In this document: in pieces, positions 24,001 through 37,200 of the stretch
Layout of the letters: each line of letters begins with the position of its first letter
Numbering within the stretch: position 1 is the stretch's first letter
Source of the DNA: Trichinella spiralis
Lineage: Eukaryota > Nematoda > Enoplea > Trichinellida > Trichinellidae
DNA length: 64,000 nucleotides
Direction: 5' to 3'
Assembly: GCA_000181795.3 (NCBI GenBank)
Contig: CM012955.1
Span: 13,240,704-13,304,703, forward strand
Translations under genes and position numbers: made by a program
The notes under the pieces: generated by a model
What the model saw: the letters and a program-made list of their open reading frames with translations, nothing else
The model's database searches: none
What the model was told of the DNA's origin: nothing

Positions 24001-25141
24001 CTTTGTAGATGTTTAAGATTATCGTTCATTGGAACGACAATAGAACGATTGTTGTCAGAAAAAATTCCACAGCATTGCTTTGAAATCAAATGCCAAACGC
24101 ATTTTCCTCAGGGAATTTTCAAACAAGTTTTTACGTAGCCGGATTGTTTGTTCATAGCTAAAATCTGATATTGGTAAAGATGCCTGCCTGCTTGTCAAAA
24201 GGTGGAAATTTCGAACAAAAAGTCCAAATTGTGAGCGTCCAACTTGAACTACAAGACAAATATATCATTGTATGCGTTGGAATATTATCCAACATGTAAA
24301 CAAAAATTAATCACCCTCGAGTATTGTCCGAAATGTTGCTGTTGTTGGTCATTCATTTTATTCAGTCAATGTAGAAATTCAGTTTGCAAATAACTTTCAT
24401 TTCATGCTCCACTGTAATTACTGTGCACGTTATTGTTATCGTAATGCACGTTGTAAATTGATGGTAAATTTTAGCGGTTGTGCTTAAAATATTGCAGAGA
24501 TGCAATTTATAGATAAAAATTTGCAAACTTAATCAATGACCAGTCAGAGTTTTTAAAAATTGCACTTCATCCATGACCTTTTTGTTTAGTAGCCGTGTCA
24601 GGCAATGACATGCCACAAACTGTCAGACAGGGGCATGACGCGGTATGGTCGCTTTAAGCCAATTAGCGTAGGAGAATCAGAATTCGTATGGGTGAACATG
24701 CGTTGAAAATCTGGTTGCGCAACGAGGACGCAGGCCAATGACAACAGTCGCCCGGCACCGTTGCAAGTGCAGCGTTGAAAAGCTTCAATTGACCATTACC
24801 TTCCGCTCCAATCTGACCATGCTGTTTTGGCTTTGCAAGCGCGGTTAGCAAGCCGCGTTCTTTTGTTCCAATCCTTCTATTGCCAAAATAAACATTCCCC
24901 ACTGGTCGTTGTTGTTTACTTGGCTGGTCAGTGCGAGGTCGAAATTCTTGCTAGCCAAAACATTGATGCGATTGACTTTTCACCAAAGCAGCTGCTTTTC
25001 TGTTTGTTCTTCACCTGAGCCATTCTTTGCACCAACCATGCCACTCGTCCATTATCACCGCTTTGTAGTTGTTTAGACGATCCACGATCAAATGAATATG
25101 CTCGGTCGGTTTCACTGCTCAAACACAACAGTTAGCCTGCG
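21078..25141. other. Divergent intergenic region between the adhesion GPCR and PDZ genes
   Basis: Both genes read away from this 4 kb region, so it should hold two promoters. Most of it is AT-rich with no supported exon. A short GAAT repeat lies near 23583-23599. The last 550 bases (about 24580-25130) are clearly richer in G and C than their surroundings and may be the promoter or 5' UTR of the PDZ gene. A minus-strand 86-codon ORF at 21522-21262 has a hydrophobic stretch but no other support. Confidence 0.45.
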
Positions 25142-28100
25142 ATGAATGCAAATTCAAACAACGATTTGCATACTATAGTCATTCACAGACGTCAAGATGT
25201 GGGCAAAGCAAAATCCCTTGGATTTAGTATTGTTGGAGGTGTCGATTCACCGAAAGGTAACATGGGAATATTCGTCAAAACAATTTACCCTAAAGGGCTT
25301 GCAGCTGAAAGCAATTTGCTCATGAAAGGTAATACTGTGGTCGCTAATACCGATTTTTTTATTCAGATATGTTTTTCTCATTTTAATATTATTGTAAATG
25401 AGAATTGTATTTACATTTATTACAGTGGAATATATTTTCCTATTATTTGACACAAATGATTATCACGTTGAAAATTTTACAAAATATAATTTAGCCAAAC
25501 TGCAAAACAGTGCAACATGCGATTCCATTTTGCATTTTGGGCTAAAGTTCTATTCAGAAGAGCTTTCGAATTTCAAATTTTCACCACCTTATTTATCTAG
25601 GTGATGAAATTTTGGAAGTGAATGGAATTTCGCTGTCAGGTCTTACTAGAAACTCTGCTTTGCAAGTTATCAAAAGTGCCAAACGAGGGGATGTCAAAAT
25701 GACATTACGACGTGCAAAAAGAAGGCTGTTCATTGACAGGTAAGCAAAAGTATTCAATAATAAAAAAAAAGATTTGTCACCTCTATTCTGTCTGTCTATT
25801 ACATTTTTGTAACTAACATGCTTTTGCATGTTTGTCCTGAATGGAGGTTTTTGGGAAAAAAAATTCTATTCACTTTTATTCTTCCGTATAGAAGCCATTT
25901 AGTTGAAGTTGGGCCCCCTGTTGTTGAACACGCGATTCAAGTTCACGTGGCATGCAAAGTAAAACAACTTCAATCGTCGTCAAGTCGTTCAATCTAGCAT
26001 ATTATTGTAAAAAATATGTCAATAAAAGTGTTATTAATAGTTTGATGCAATTTTACAATTCAAATAACCTGATAATTTTAAATTGAACTTGATAATTACT
26101 GGAGATGACACAGAAAAAAGTTAAAAAGATTTTCTTTTCAAAAAAGCACATTTTTATTGTTATATTACACGGATGTGGTCTACAAGTAAGTGTGTGAATT
26201 GAATTCAAATGTTATTTCATCTTTTCACAATATGCTCAGTTGTGAGATTCCAATATCATTTCAGCATATTTCACTGCTTTTGCTGTGATGTTTTCAGTTT
26301 TGTTCAATGCAGACAGTAATTATTAAATTCAGCTGTAGAAGCTGATCATGATGAAGCATGTGAACATTCTTTCTTGAAATGAAAGTGAGAATCACGAATT
26401 ATTAGCTTTTCAATTTGTTTATTCTATTTTTGATGATTAAATTTGAATTCAGGAACAAAAATGTGTAAACACGCTTTTAATCAAATTGTTATTCATATAA
26501 TGTAAAAGTAGATTTCATGAAAAGTTTTTCCATATCTCAATGAGCCGAATTAGTTGAAATTTTTTGTTAAATATGAATATTTATGAAGGCATTTAGATAG
26601 TAAATGATTTATATTTTATATTATTAAAATATTTTTTTATTCGTTTTTATTTGTAACATCTGTAACATAAAATATGCATAATATTCGTACCAGAGCTGCT
26701 TTATGTTACTGAACGCATTCTGATACTGAATTATTGTGCGTTGCTGATTCTTGAATCATAGATACAATTAGACACATATTGCATATTTTTGTGATTTTTC
26801 AACAACAATTCAGCAAAATATATATTTATTATGCTTAATTAGCAACAGCATACATATCAAGTTTTGATGATTCATTGTTAGCTTATAGTAGTCATAATGT
26901 ACTCGATGTACTGTTGCGATCAATTTTATAGTTTGAAATTGTTCAACACTGCGAGCATCAGAGATGGCACTTAACAAACATTTGTTTAATTGTTTGTTTT
27001 AGCTATTTGGATGTTGCGCACGCGATGCATGTTTCTGCGGAAAACCGAGCGGAAAAGCAAAAATATCCTTGGCGAACCGGTAAGCAAGTTGTGTGAATAA
27101 ATGAAAGAAATGTATTTCATTCACAACGCAGTACATAAATGTTGTACATCAGTTTGATTTCAAATGGCTAAATACAACAGAATCTTCAAAAAGCTTCAAC
27201 TATATGAATATGAAATGATCATAAATTATTTCAGGAATAAATGATGACATGCAGCAGCAGTCTACTTTCAGTTGCATCCAACCAAGCTATCTGGTTTGTT
27301 TAATTCTATTTTTTTTATTTTTTTGAAAGAAAAGAGAGGTATATGTAGTCTTCGCGTATATTTTGCACTTCATTAACAACCTTTATTCATTTTTAATCCA
27401 ATAATTTAAATTTAATGATTTTTTTAAAAAATCCCATGTGATTTGAGAATGTGTGATGTTTTTGTTGGTTCAGTTGGTCTCATCTGTGACTGTGCACTGA
27501 TTTAGAAAATGAAACAGCTTGCTCAAAGCTAAAGCAAACAATAATAATGTGATTAAATTCTTATCTGGCCTTGAACTCATCTCTCCGAGCATTTCCTGAG
27601 AGGCCAACCAGTAACTGCGCCACTAAAACTCTTGGTCAACTTTGCAATTCATATTTTCATGCATTAATGCATGCATGCACACATGCATTTTTATGCATCT
27701 TCTCAATACTACTGACCAAAATAGATATTTTTTAGAAATATTTTCCTTTTTTTCTAAATAATTTTTTATGCATGATGAATTGATGGTTACAATTACAATG
27801 ATTATAATATGCTTGTGACTTTTTATTTGCAATTTCTAGACTGTCAAGCATCATCCTGAAACATCCAGCGACAGATCACCTACTCAGTGTTATTGTATTA
27901 AACCAAAAGACGCTACCTCACTCTTCAGCACACCGATTAAATGGTAACCACACTGAGTTATTTTCATGCATAATTAAATAATAATTACTATTATTGAACA
28001 TTCTTTCTTATTGTAACAACTGTATAACAACTGCAGCTGATTTTAATAGAATACCATACTTGTTCCATATTTTATTAAGAAAAATTATAAAACTTTTTAT

Positions 28101-31100
28101 TATTAAATTAATTTATAAACCTGCTGTGCTTATTATTGTCAACGATACTTGATATAAATCAGTGCTAGACAGCAATAAGCTTGACATACGAATTTAAACT
28201 CGTTTTTATTTATAAAGAGAAAATTAAGAAAATTAATAAATAAGAAAAAGATGTTGATTTTGAAAATCGAATTCTGCTTATTTGAATTTTTGTATAAATG
28301 GTTGGAAAACGTTTGATAAAGTCAACTTTCGTTAATAGAAATCGGCGAACAGCGACTTTCAAAAAACATTGATTTTCTGTACTGTGAATAAATAGATCGG
28401 CATAATGACTAATTGCTGGTGTCATTGTTAAAATCTTTCTTTCCTTTTGTTTAATAACAAATAAAATAAAACGCTGTGCTTAATCGTCAAAAGCACTGAA
28501 GCATCAGTGGCATGAAGGTAAAAGCTCAGTGACCCTGACTGAACAAGTTTTTCAGCTGAAGCACTCACAAACTGTTTTATTGGTGAAATTCTTTGCAATC
28601 AGTGACTTTGGTCAACTTTGGTAGACGCATATATTCTAGCTGAACAGCTTTCTAACTAATTGCTACGCTTTAGAATATTTTTCATATTTATATGACACAA
28701 TTCTTCATATTCGTAGTCATATTTTTTTCCAAATAAAATTTTTGTATAATTTTAAATAGTATTGAACAAAATAATACAAGTACTGTAATTATGCAGCTGC
28801 GTTCCTTTTTTCTTTTGAAGTTTCATTTAATAATATGTCAAATGTATTATTTTGCTTATACGTATATGACACAAGTGTATCATATAGTTAATAAATTGTT
28901 TAAAGTTGAATAATTCGAATTTTTTCATGTAAAATAAGCTAAATCAAAAAAATATCAAAGAAGTAACAAATAAAAACACCATTGATCTCAATTTTTAAAA
29001 ACAGCGGTGATTAGGAAACACTATTTTTAAAAAAAGTTGTTTTTAGGCCGTTCTCGAATTTTGTTCATGCATCTGTTTCGTCGGATGTCAATGCAAATCA
29101 GTATGGTCAGTATGAGGAAACATACCTTTCACATGGTAAGTTTAGTTTCCTTCACACGGTTCGGACGGAATTCATTCAGGAAATTCAAATGGGATTTTCC
29201 CCTTCAAAGCAAAACTTGCCAAAAATGGCTTATTTCATTTTTGTAAAAATTGAATTAATTGAAAAACTTTTTCAAACTAAGGAAACAACAAAGTTTACAC
29301 TGTTTGGAGCATATCGTGTTTTTCTCATCAATTCAAATAATAAGTGACAAGTCAAGATAGCAATGTTGAAACTAAGCTTCGATAAGATATTTTCATGTCG
29401 AAACAGTAAAGGGAGAAAAGAAACTTTTAAATCCTATTTTTTATTCGCGTCATTTCAGTATTGAAATAAATAAATACTGCATTGTACATCTTGGCAAATT
29501 CCCAAATTGATGACTGATCAAAATTTGGGAAAAAATAATCCTCATGTTGTTTAAACTTGCTTTCTTGGTATTGATCAGAGTGCAGTGTGTGTATTGGGTC
29601 TTTTGTTCAGCAGCATGATGGTTTGCGGAAAATTACATTTAAATTGGCTGTAAAAAAACAAGCAAACACTTTTAATTGAATAGCATAAAGTGTGAGAATG
29701 AAATTTCATTATTGAAAGAGCCTGAATTTTTTTTGTTCAGAAAGCATCAAATCACTTCTTCAAAAAAAAGGCATTTTTCTTTCATCGGAAATTTTGCGAA
29801 CTTTTTTGAGGCTAAATTGTGTTAAAGTGAAGAATTATATTTAAAATTTCATTAGACGTAATTAGCAATAATCCGGTTGTAAAAAATAGTGCAATGCATT
29901 TTATGTTAGGTTGATTTTGCTGCCGCTCAATCGTTCGATATCATCAGTAACAAACAGCGTGTGCTTTTTTGTTATTCTGTTGTTGACACGGTAAACAAGC
30001 CGCTATGACGAAACGCAGTAGCTTCAGATGATTGCACTTTATAATCATCATGCATGGTAATTTTACAACGACAAATAGGCTGATTAGTTTTCTTTCTATC
30101 TTGTAGACGAACAGCCTGTTCAAATTTTTTTCATACTTCAAAATATATCGTTCTTTTCGCTGTCTAATCCGTCAAGCTCCATCATCTGTGCTTGTGTGTG
30201 CCATAATCCATCGTTTTAATAAGCAAAAGTATGAATGACATCAATCATTGAATAAATGTTTTATTACAAATTGTAAATTTTGCTGCAATTCATTCATTTC
30301 AATACTAGAAATAATGTTAGTGTTTGATGATTAATATTGGAAAAATTTTCTTCTTAATCAATTTTTTTAATACAGCCATCTTGCTTCTTTAAATTTCTAA
30401 AGCTTTAATTGTAGTAGTAACGTTTTATTAAATTTTATTCATTATTTGCCAATTATTGAATACTACGGCATTCGTGTAAAAATGAAATTTCAGCTCTTAT
30501 TAAACTATATATCTGGATTGTGTGTTTACGAATTAATGAAAACGATCTAATTTAGCATTATTATGTTTCATATTTTTTACAGTAATAAAATATCATTCGA
30601 ATCTTTATCATGCAGTTTTGGCTATTGCTTTGAAATTTGCTTGCTTGTTCAATGAGTCACTTGACATTTTGTAAATTTACATTAATGAGTAGCAATTATA
30701 AGTATTGTTAATTGATTTAAATTTCAATTTACATATGGCAAACATGATAGCAAATGCTTGCAATTTTTCGTCCACAACCTCTTGAGGCGCAAAACAGCGC
30801 AGAATTAATCAGAGAAATAGAAATCAAAATCCATTATCAATCACTGTAGCTTAAATGTTCTTTCAGAAACAGCTCCGCTAGTGGAGCTGCAAAATAAATT
30901 CACTTCAAGATGTTCGTGAACTGATTTTTATTTTGAGGTTTATTATTTTCAATGAAATCGAACATCTTCAAAGTGCGTAGAATAATTTTTTTCTTCACTA
31001 TAATCAAGTTTCATTGTTGTAAAGAAAAATTTGCCACGGATAATTTGAATTTAATTGCTTCGTAAACGGCAAAGTTGATATATATATATATATATTAAAT

Positions 31101-33462
31101 TACAGCTAAGATATTTAATACACATAAGTTCATAAATAATAAATATAAAGAAATTTAAAAGGATACAAATATTTTTTGAACCTAATTTATTACCTTTGAC
31201 AGACAGTTTAATATCATACAGTCAAAACTTTTTTAAAAGTAGCATTCTACATATTTCATCCCATTTATTTATTTATTTATTTGAGAAATATTATAAAAAC
31301 ATTTATAACAAGCTTTAAAATCTGCACTCTGTGCGACAACTGATAATATAATGTTTGCATTGCATGTCTTTTCTTTTGACCACCTGTTGTAGATGTCAAT
31401 CTCTAAACTCTTGAATAAGTAAATTAGAAATGTCTGTCTAACTTTTATTAATGATAACTAATGGTGAACTGTTGATTTGGCGTTCCTTCTGCCAGTCATT
31501 TGTCAATTGTATACTGTTGTCTATGTCCATGAGCTTTTTGCTAAAGCTCTGCCGAGAGATGTATGCAAATTACCGGTTCCACGATACAATTTTGCATTGA
31601 ATAACGTTAACAATAGCAAGCAGCATGTCGACAACTGAAAATTTATTAACTTTTGTTCTTATTACGCTGCTGTCATTTATCTCAGACAATTTCAATATTT
31701 AATCATTATTAATTATTACTTTGAGCATTGAGCGTGTGCACTGAATTTTGCATGAATGAATGAATGAATTTTCAGAATGCAAATTATGCAAATAATGAAA
31801 GTTTTTCACTGAAAAAATTTCTATAATTATTCAATTTGGAATTTCTTTAATTTCTGACCAACCTGAAATGAAAATTACATTCACTATTTTAAATAATTAT
31901 GGTAAATTTTAATTTATTGTCTATCTATTATTTATAATATAGTTCAAACATTTGAAAAGGAATGTTCCATTTTTAAAATATTTTTAGTTTTGCCAAATAC
32001 TACATTATGTCTATAATTCACAAATTTATTGTTTAAAATCAATATTGTAGACGTGATGGAAGAGCTCGTGGACAGTACGTCACGTCAACCTCAGGTCAAT
32101 AGCAACGAAGAAGCTGAATTGCATTTAATTCTGGAAGGAAAAGACCACAAATTTTCAAATGCTAAACATTCTCCTAGTTTATCTGACGGAAAGTATAAAA
32201 TTATTTTCAACTACATTTATTAATATTTTAAACTGATTTATTTAAATACAGGTCAGATGATTCTGGTTTTCAAAGTGCTGCAGAGGTTAGACGTCAGTCT
32301 ACATTAAACATGGGTGTCGATGATGGACTGCAAGGTAAGAATGCTTGTGTGAACGATATTTTTGTTCTTTTAGTTCAGCTTCAGGTCTGAAATAATAGAG
32401 AAAATTATTGATGCGATGTGTTCTCAAATAAAAAAGATAATGCTTCTAAAATTCCCAACAGTCCTATGTGTCATTCTTTCTAATGAGATTTTAGGCTTAT
32501 CATCAAACTCTCCAAACGAAAGCACAAAATCGAACACGAGATATGTCAGTGTTTGGCAAAACATAGAACAACCACCGGGCGGTTCTATCATTGCTCAGTA
32601 CGTTGCCCAAAATGCAGTAATTCGCAGTGCTCCGTTTAAAGGCTTGCAAATTCCAAATGTTGGAAGCATTACAAAGCGTCGAAATAGCAGTCAAAAAGTC
32701 ACGAATGATGCATGTTCTCGCAATTGCTATTCTAATGAAAAAATCATGATTGAACCTTTATCTGAGAATACGACGAACAAGTTTTCAAGCATCAATCAAA
32801 TAATGCAGCCTCCTGGTGTTGTCAAATCAGATTCCACCGTTCCTACAAAATCAGCCACTTGTTTTAACACTCCAAAATTTTCTACTCAGGCTGAAACTGC
32901 GAAATTACAAAACAACGATATCGACTGCGGTATTGTACCTGGATTCGTGAAGATGCAGATTGCACGATTTGCTTCCAATGAAAATGACAAAGAAATGAAG
33001 TGCGCAAGGTATTCCTTTTGTACTGCATGCTTTCTTTTCATCTTTCATATTATATATTTTTAATAGTGTATCTGGTGCGTGCTCATTTACTGGTAATCCA
33101 AAAAATATTATTAATGAAAATTTAATCAAAATGAATTCAATATGGGATGAGCAGTCGAAAAGCGTTAGCAGATCTTACAGTGTGAAATCAAGTAGTACTG
33201 TACAAAATGAAACTGCCATCAAATTTCAGAATGACAGAAACTACCAACATACTATAAATGGAAGCTCCTATAGCAGTGACAAAAAGGTACACACACACAC
33301 ACGCAGTAATATATATATATGCATGCAAGTAATCCATATATTAAATGTTATAATTTCACTTTTGAGTTGAGTAAATATGAAATTGCAATATTCACTCAAC
33401 TCAACTCAAAATAAATGATTAGTTTACTGATAAATATTGCAATGTTCTCTCTACATATTAAC

Positions 33463-33529
<67 letters not shown>

Positions 33530-34239
33530 GTTGTATTCAATTTTATATGAAATTCAATAAGTTGAAAATGTTTAGCAAGTTTGAATTACTGTAGGAAATT
33601 GTTTAATTATTGAACCATGCAATTTTTCTAGCTATCGGATGATAAACATAGAAAGCCAATTATTATCAATAACGGCTTGGAAAATGAAAATGATTTGAGT
33701 TTGCCACGTTCGCGGTTTGCAGAAACGGACTGTTGCAAGGTGATTGGACATGAAGTGGCAGAAATGTGCCAAAAAGTACATTATCCAAACGGTGTAAAGA
33801 AACAAGATCGATTTGATGAAAATTCTTCATCAAATAACAGAATAAGTTTCACTTCGATACGTTTGAATTCTCCATCACCTTTTGGTGAAATTAATAATGA
33901 AATGGATACTGCCGTGATTGAATTTGAAAATGGCGCTTGTGGATTGGGAATGATTCTTGAAGGTGGTCGTGATTCGCCGAAAGGCGATTGTCCAGTTCAA
34001 ATTAAACGCATATTGCCTGGTAATATTGTTGTGTTGTGAATTTTTGGTTGTGCTTATTTTCTGCTAATTTTTTAGGTGGTTCTGTTTATAATGATGGCAG
34101 AATCAAAGTTGGCGACCAGCTTGTAGAAATTAACGGTGAAAATGTATCAATGCAAACTACGACACAAATTCGTAGCTTGCTGAAAAACCTTCCTGAAGGA
34201 AAAATTTTATTGACTGTTAAACGTCGTCGTATTATGTAA
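25142..34239 (+). CDS. Two-PDZ-domain scaffold protein
   Basis: Probable cytoplasmic scaffold that binds C-terminal peptides of membrane proteins. Twelve exons join in frame: 25142-25328, 25601-25739, 27003-27079, 27235-27293, 27840-27943, 29047-29135, 32051-32192, 32252-32334, 32495-33008, 33067-33286, 33632-34019 and 34076-34239, for about 721 residues. PDZ1 covers residues 10-105, with a LGFSIVGG carboxylate-binding loop, DSPKG and GDEILEVNG. PDZ2 is at the extreme C-terminus, with a GLGMILEGG loop, again DSPKG, and GDQLVEINGENV; it is followed only by a basic RRRIM end. The roughly 500 residues between are low in hydrophobics, rich in Ser, Asn and Thr, and probably disordered. PDZ1 resembles the PDZD2/IL-16 type, but I cannot name the orthologue. 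Exon 2 can also splice to a short terminal exon at 25892. Confidence 0.85.
25892..25997 (+). CDS. Alternative terminal exon giving a short single-PDZ isoform
   Basis: Exon 2 ends in phase 2 and can join either this exon (acceptor TATAG at 25891) or exon 27003; both are in frame. This exon adds 34 residues and stops at TAG 25995-25997. AATAAA follows at 26021, only 24 bases after the stop. The predicted short product is about 143 residues with PDZ1 only. Basis: splice phase and poly(A) signal, not transcript data. Confidence 0.55.
26021..26026 (+). terminator. Poly(A) signal for the short PDZ isoform
   Basis: AATAAA placed 24 bases downstream of the alternative stop codon. Confidence 0.5.
29136..32050 (+). 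other. Long intron of the PDZ gene
   Basis: AT-rich, with a (TA)n run near 31079-31096, an ATTT repeat at 31262-31283 and a GAAT repeat near 31753. No exon or transposon protein was recognised. The neighbouring introns 26040-27002, 27294-27839 and 27944-29046 are likewise featureless. Confidence 0.5.
33465..33528. repeat. (TTA)n microsatellite in a PDZ-gene intron
   Basis: About 21 uninterrupted TTA/ATT units in the intron just before the exon that starts PDZ2. Confidence 0.95.
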
Positions 34240-37200
34240 TTCATTTGTTTTATTATTAATTTTTAACCGCTTCTCTAGTCAGATTTATTTCAGTATATTT
34301 ATTTTGCAAATTTAAAGCATGCCACTATCATACATTTTTGTAGATTTACTTTTGCTTTTGAATTCATTTAGCATTTTCTGGAAATTAAATTTGACAATTA
34401 AAGTGATTATTTTATTAGCTGCTGTGTACTATATTGTTGAAGGCGCAACAGCAGCAATTATCAAAATTGCTCCTCTTTGAAGACAAGTTCGTAATTTGCA
34501 TGCAGTTATTATCGATTTGCATTTGTTTTATTAGACAGAGTACATTCTAAATTCTAAATTCTGAATGGAAATTTTTATGAACCGTACGATTTTGTTGCAT
34601 CAGCTTATTACATTTTTTTATGTGTGAATGTAGATGCATAAATGCACGGCAACAGTTACGATTAAGTCACCTTACTGTAATTAAAAATTCATATTCAAAA
34701 TGATAAAAACAAATTTCTCATTGAAGGCTAATCTAATTAATTTATATTGATTCGTTAACATTTTTTTGATCAGCTCATAGATCCCTATCAAAAGCTCAAG
34801 TTCACATGCTTGCCGTTAGTAAGCACATAATAATAAAAATATCTTACAGATGCAGTCAATTAAACAGCTCATACTTATTTAACTAGAATGAAACTTTCCA
34901 CTATTACAATTAGTGAATTATTTATTGCACAAGAAGTAAATTAACTTTATACAGTAAGCTATCAATATCACGTTGACACGTTAATTCCATTATTCATTGA
35001 TTGACGATTCATATTGTTTAAAGTAAAAAAGTAGAATTGATCGTAAAAGAATAAAGTGTTTGAAGTAGATAAAGCGTATAACAATTATTTTATAATGTTT
35101 TACATGATTTGTTTTAAATAAGATTTAGCAAAACTCAAGGATGACAACATGCTTATTTTATAAAGCATAACTATCGTTCAACGCATTTCAAATGAATCTA
35201 CTTAATTTAATCTTCATTCTATGAATGAGAAATGACGCGCGAACGGTTTTTCTATTCATAATTCAATCAACATCAAAACAAAAATAGTGATTTATTTAAG
35301 ATTTAAATATCAAATAAATCTCATTTGTGTATGGAATTACTTTGTATATCAGCATGAGCAGCATTAAAAAGTAAGCAGAGTCAAACAGTGAACATTTCCC
35401 TCAATAAATAACGAATTATTTATTAAATCTTTAACAAAAAATTTACACGAATCCTACATTATATATATACATTCTATTCTATTGCATTATTTATTGTACA
35501 CCCTTAATCAGTTCGGCGGTTAGGGCGCTTCAGTAGTAGGGCATCGCTTATTAGTAGAGCGCTTCCTTCGATAACTTCAGGCAGTTTTGCGGTAGTCAAA
35601 TCAACAGCAGCGTTATATTTAAAAATTTGAATTCTAGTAAAAAGAATAAACGCCCATGCTCACCTCATAGCCGAAATCAACCGGCACGCCCATTATTCGC
35701 TCCGCTCGTTCTTCTGCGCTTCATCTCTTCAAACTGATTGCGTCAATACTGATTGCTGTGAGCCAATGTGAGCGCTGAAATGCTGGATGTTCAATTCAAG
35801 AGGTTGTTGCCGAAGCATCTCTGTACGTAAGAAATGATCCGGGGAATACAAAGTCACAACTGTGTCGTAAGGAATTTAAGCATGTTAACAAATTCTATTC
35901 CATCCAGATCGTATCATATCATATCATATCATATCATATCATATCATATTATTCTCCAGCTTACTAAATCTTGAACTGAAGCCCCAAACTGAAACTTATA
36001 ACTTGACCTGTTAAATAAATTTCCTGATAAAGTTAAAGTTATTTCCTCCACATTGTGATAGATAAAAAATTAATAACAAAAAACTACTCCGTTTCAAAAA
36101 GCAAATGCTTACTTTGAGTACTTCCTACTAAAAAAAATACGTTTGAATAGCAGTCAGCTCAGTTTGGTTTTTTACAAAAAATTTTCAACAATCAACTGAA
36201 ACTTGTTTCTTTAATTATAGCTGTTTTGCCAGGGTTATTAGCATTGCTATTTCTCTGCTAAAATATTGTTCGTTGACAATGCAACATCAACACTAGATAT
36301 GGTGAGCGTTTTGTAGATAATTTTTCACGGCACATTTGGCAGTTCAGGTGAGAAATATTTTCTTAGCTGAAAAATCCACTTCCATACAATATGGAACTTA
36401 TTCCTGAAACTTTCTACCATAGCTACAAAGAATTTTCGAATATTTCAAAATCTGTAAGTTTTTTCAAAGAATTTTTACAAACAGGCGATTGTAGATTTAC
36501 CTGATTAAATGAATTAATCAATTGATCATTTTGAAAATATTTATTCAATTTCATTGAGTTTCATTGAATGATCATTGCAAAATAATTTTCCTATGGTTTA
36601 TTATTTAAATTGACCAAAATTATTTAAAAAGTCATTTTCAACAGTTGTAATCTAATACGATTTATACCAAGGCTAATTAACTTTTATATTGATAAAGAAT
36701 GCTGATTTTAATGGGTTTGCCATTTCGTCAACAGTTTGTTTTGAAAATACCACCCTCATTATTGATGAAAAGTTGTGCATTTAGAATAGTTGCCGGTGAG
36801 CATTGTTAATAAGAAAACTTGCTGCGGATGTTTTATTACTAAGTTTGAAATTTAGACTGTTTTATAATGATAATTTTACCATCAGACAAGACAGTATCTA
36901 ACATATAATTCTAAATCAGTTGTATGTCATGTGTAGAGTAGTTGGGTCTCGTATACTTCTCATATGAATCGATAGCAAATACAAATAAAAAACACTTAAC
37001 AAAATCCAAACAACAATTTGAATCAATTTATAATTGATTATTCAATTAAAGTTTCCTCCATGGCAAATGTTTTATATTTAAAATGGAATATAAATTGCAC
37101 TGAAATATTATTAATTGTATTGCTTTATTATTTGTAGTGGTTGCACAGAAAGTTATAAGCGCTTCGATAGCTAAATGAAAAGCCGGAAAATTTAGCAACT

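Noticed and set aside
35500-35620. GC-richer stretch that looked tRNA-like
   Set aside because: No cloverleaf, A box or B box could be fitted.
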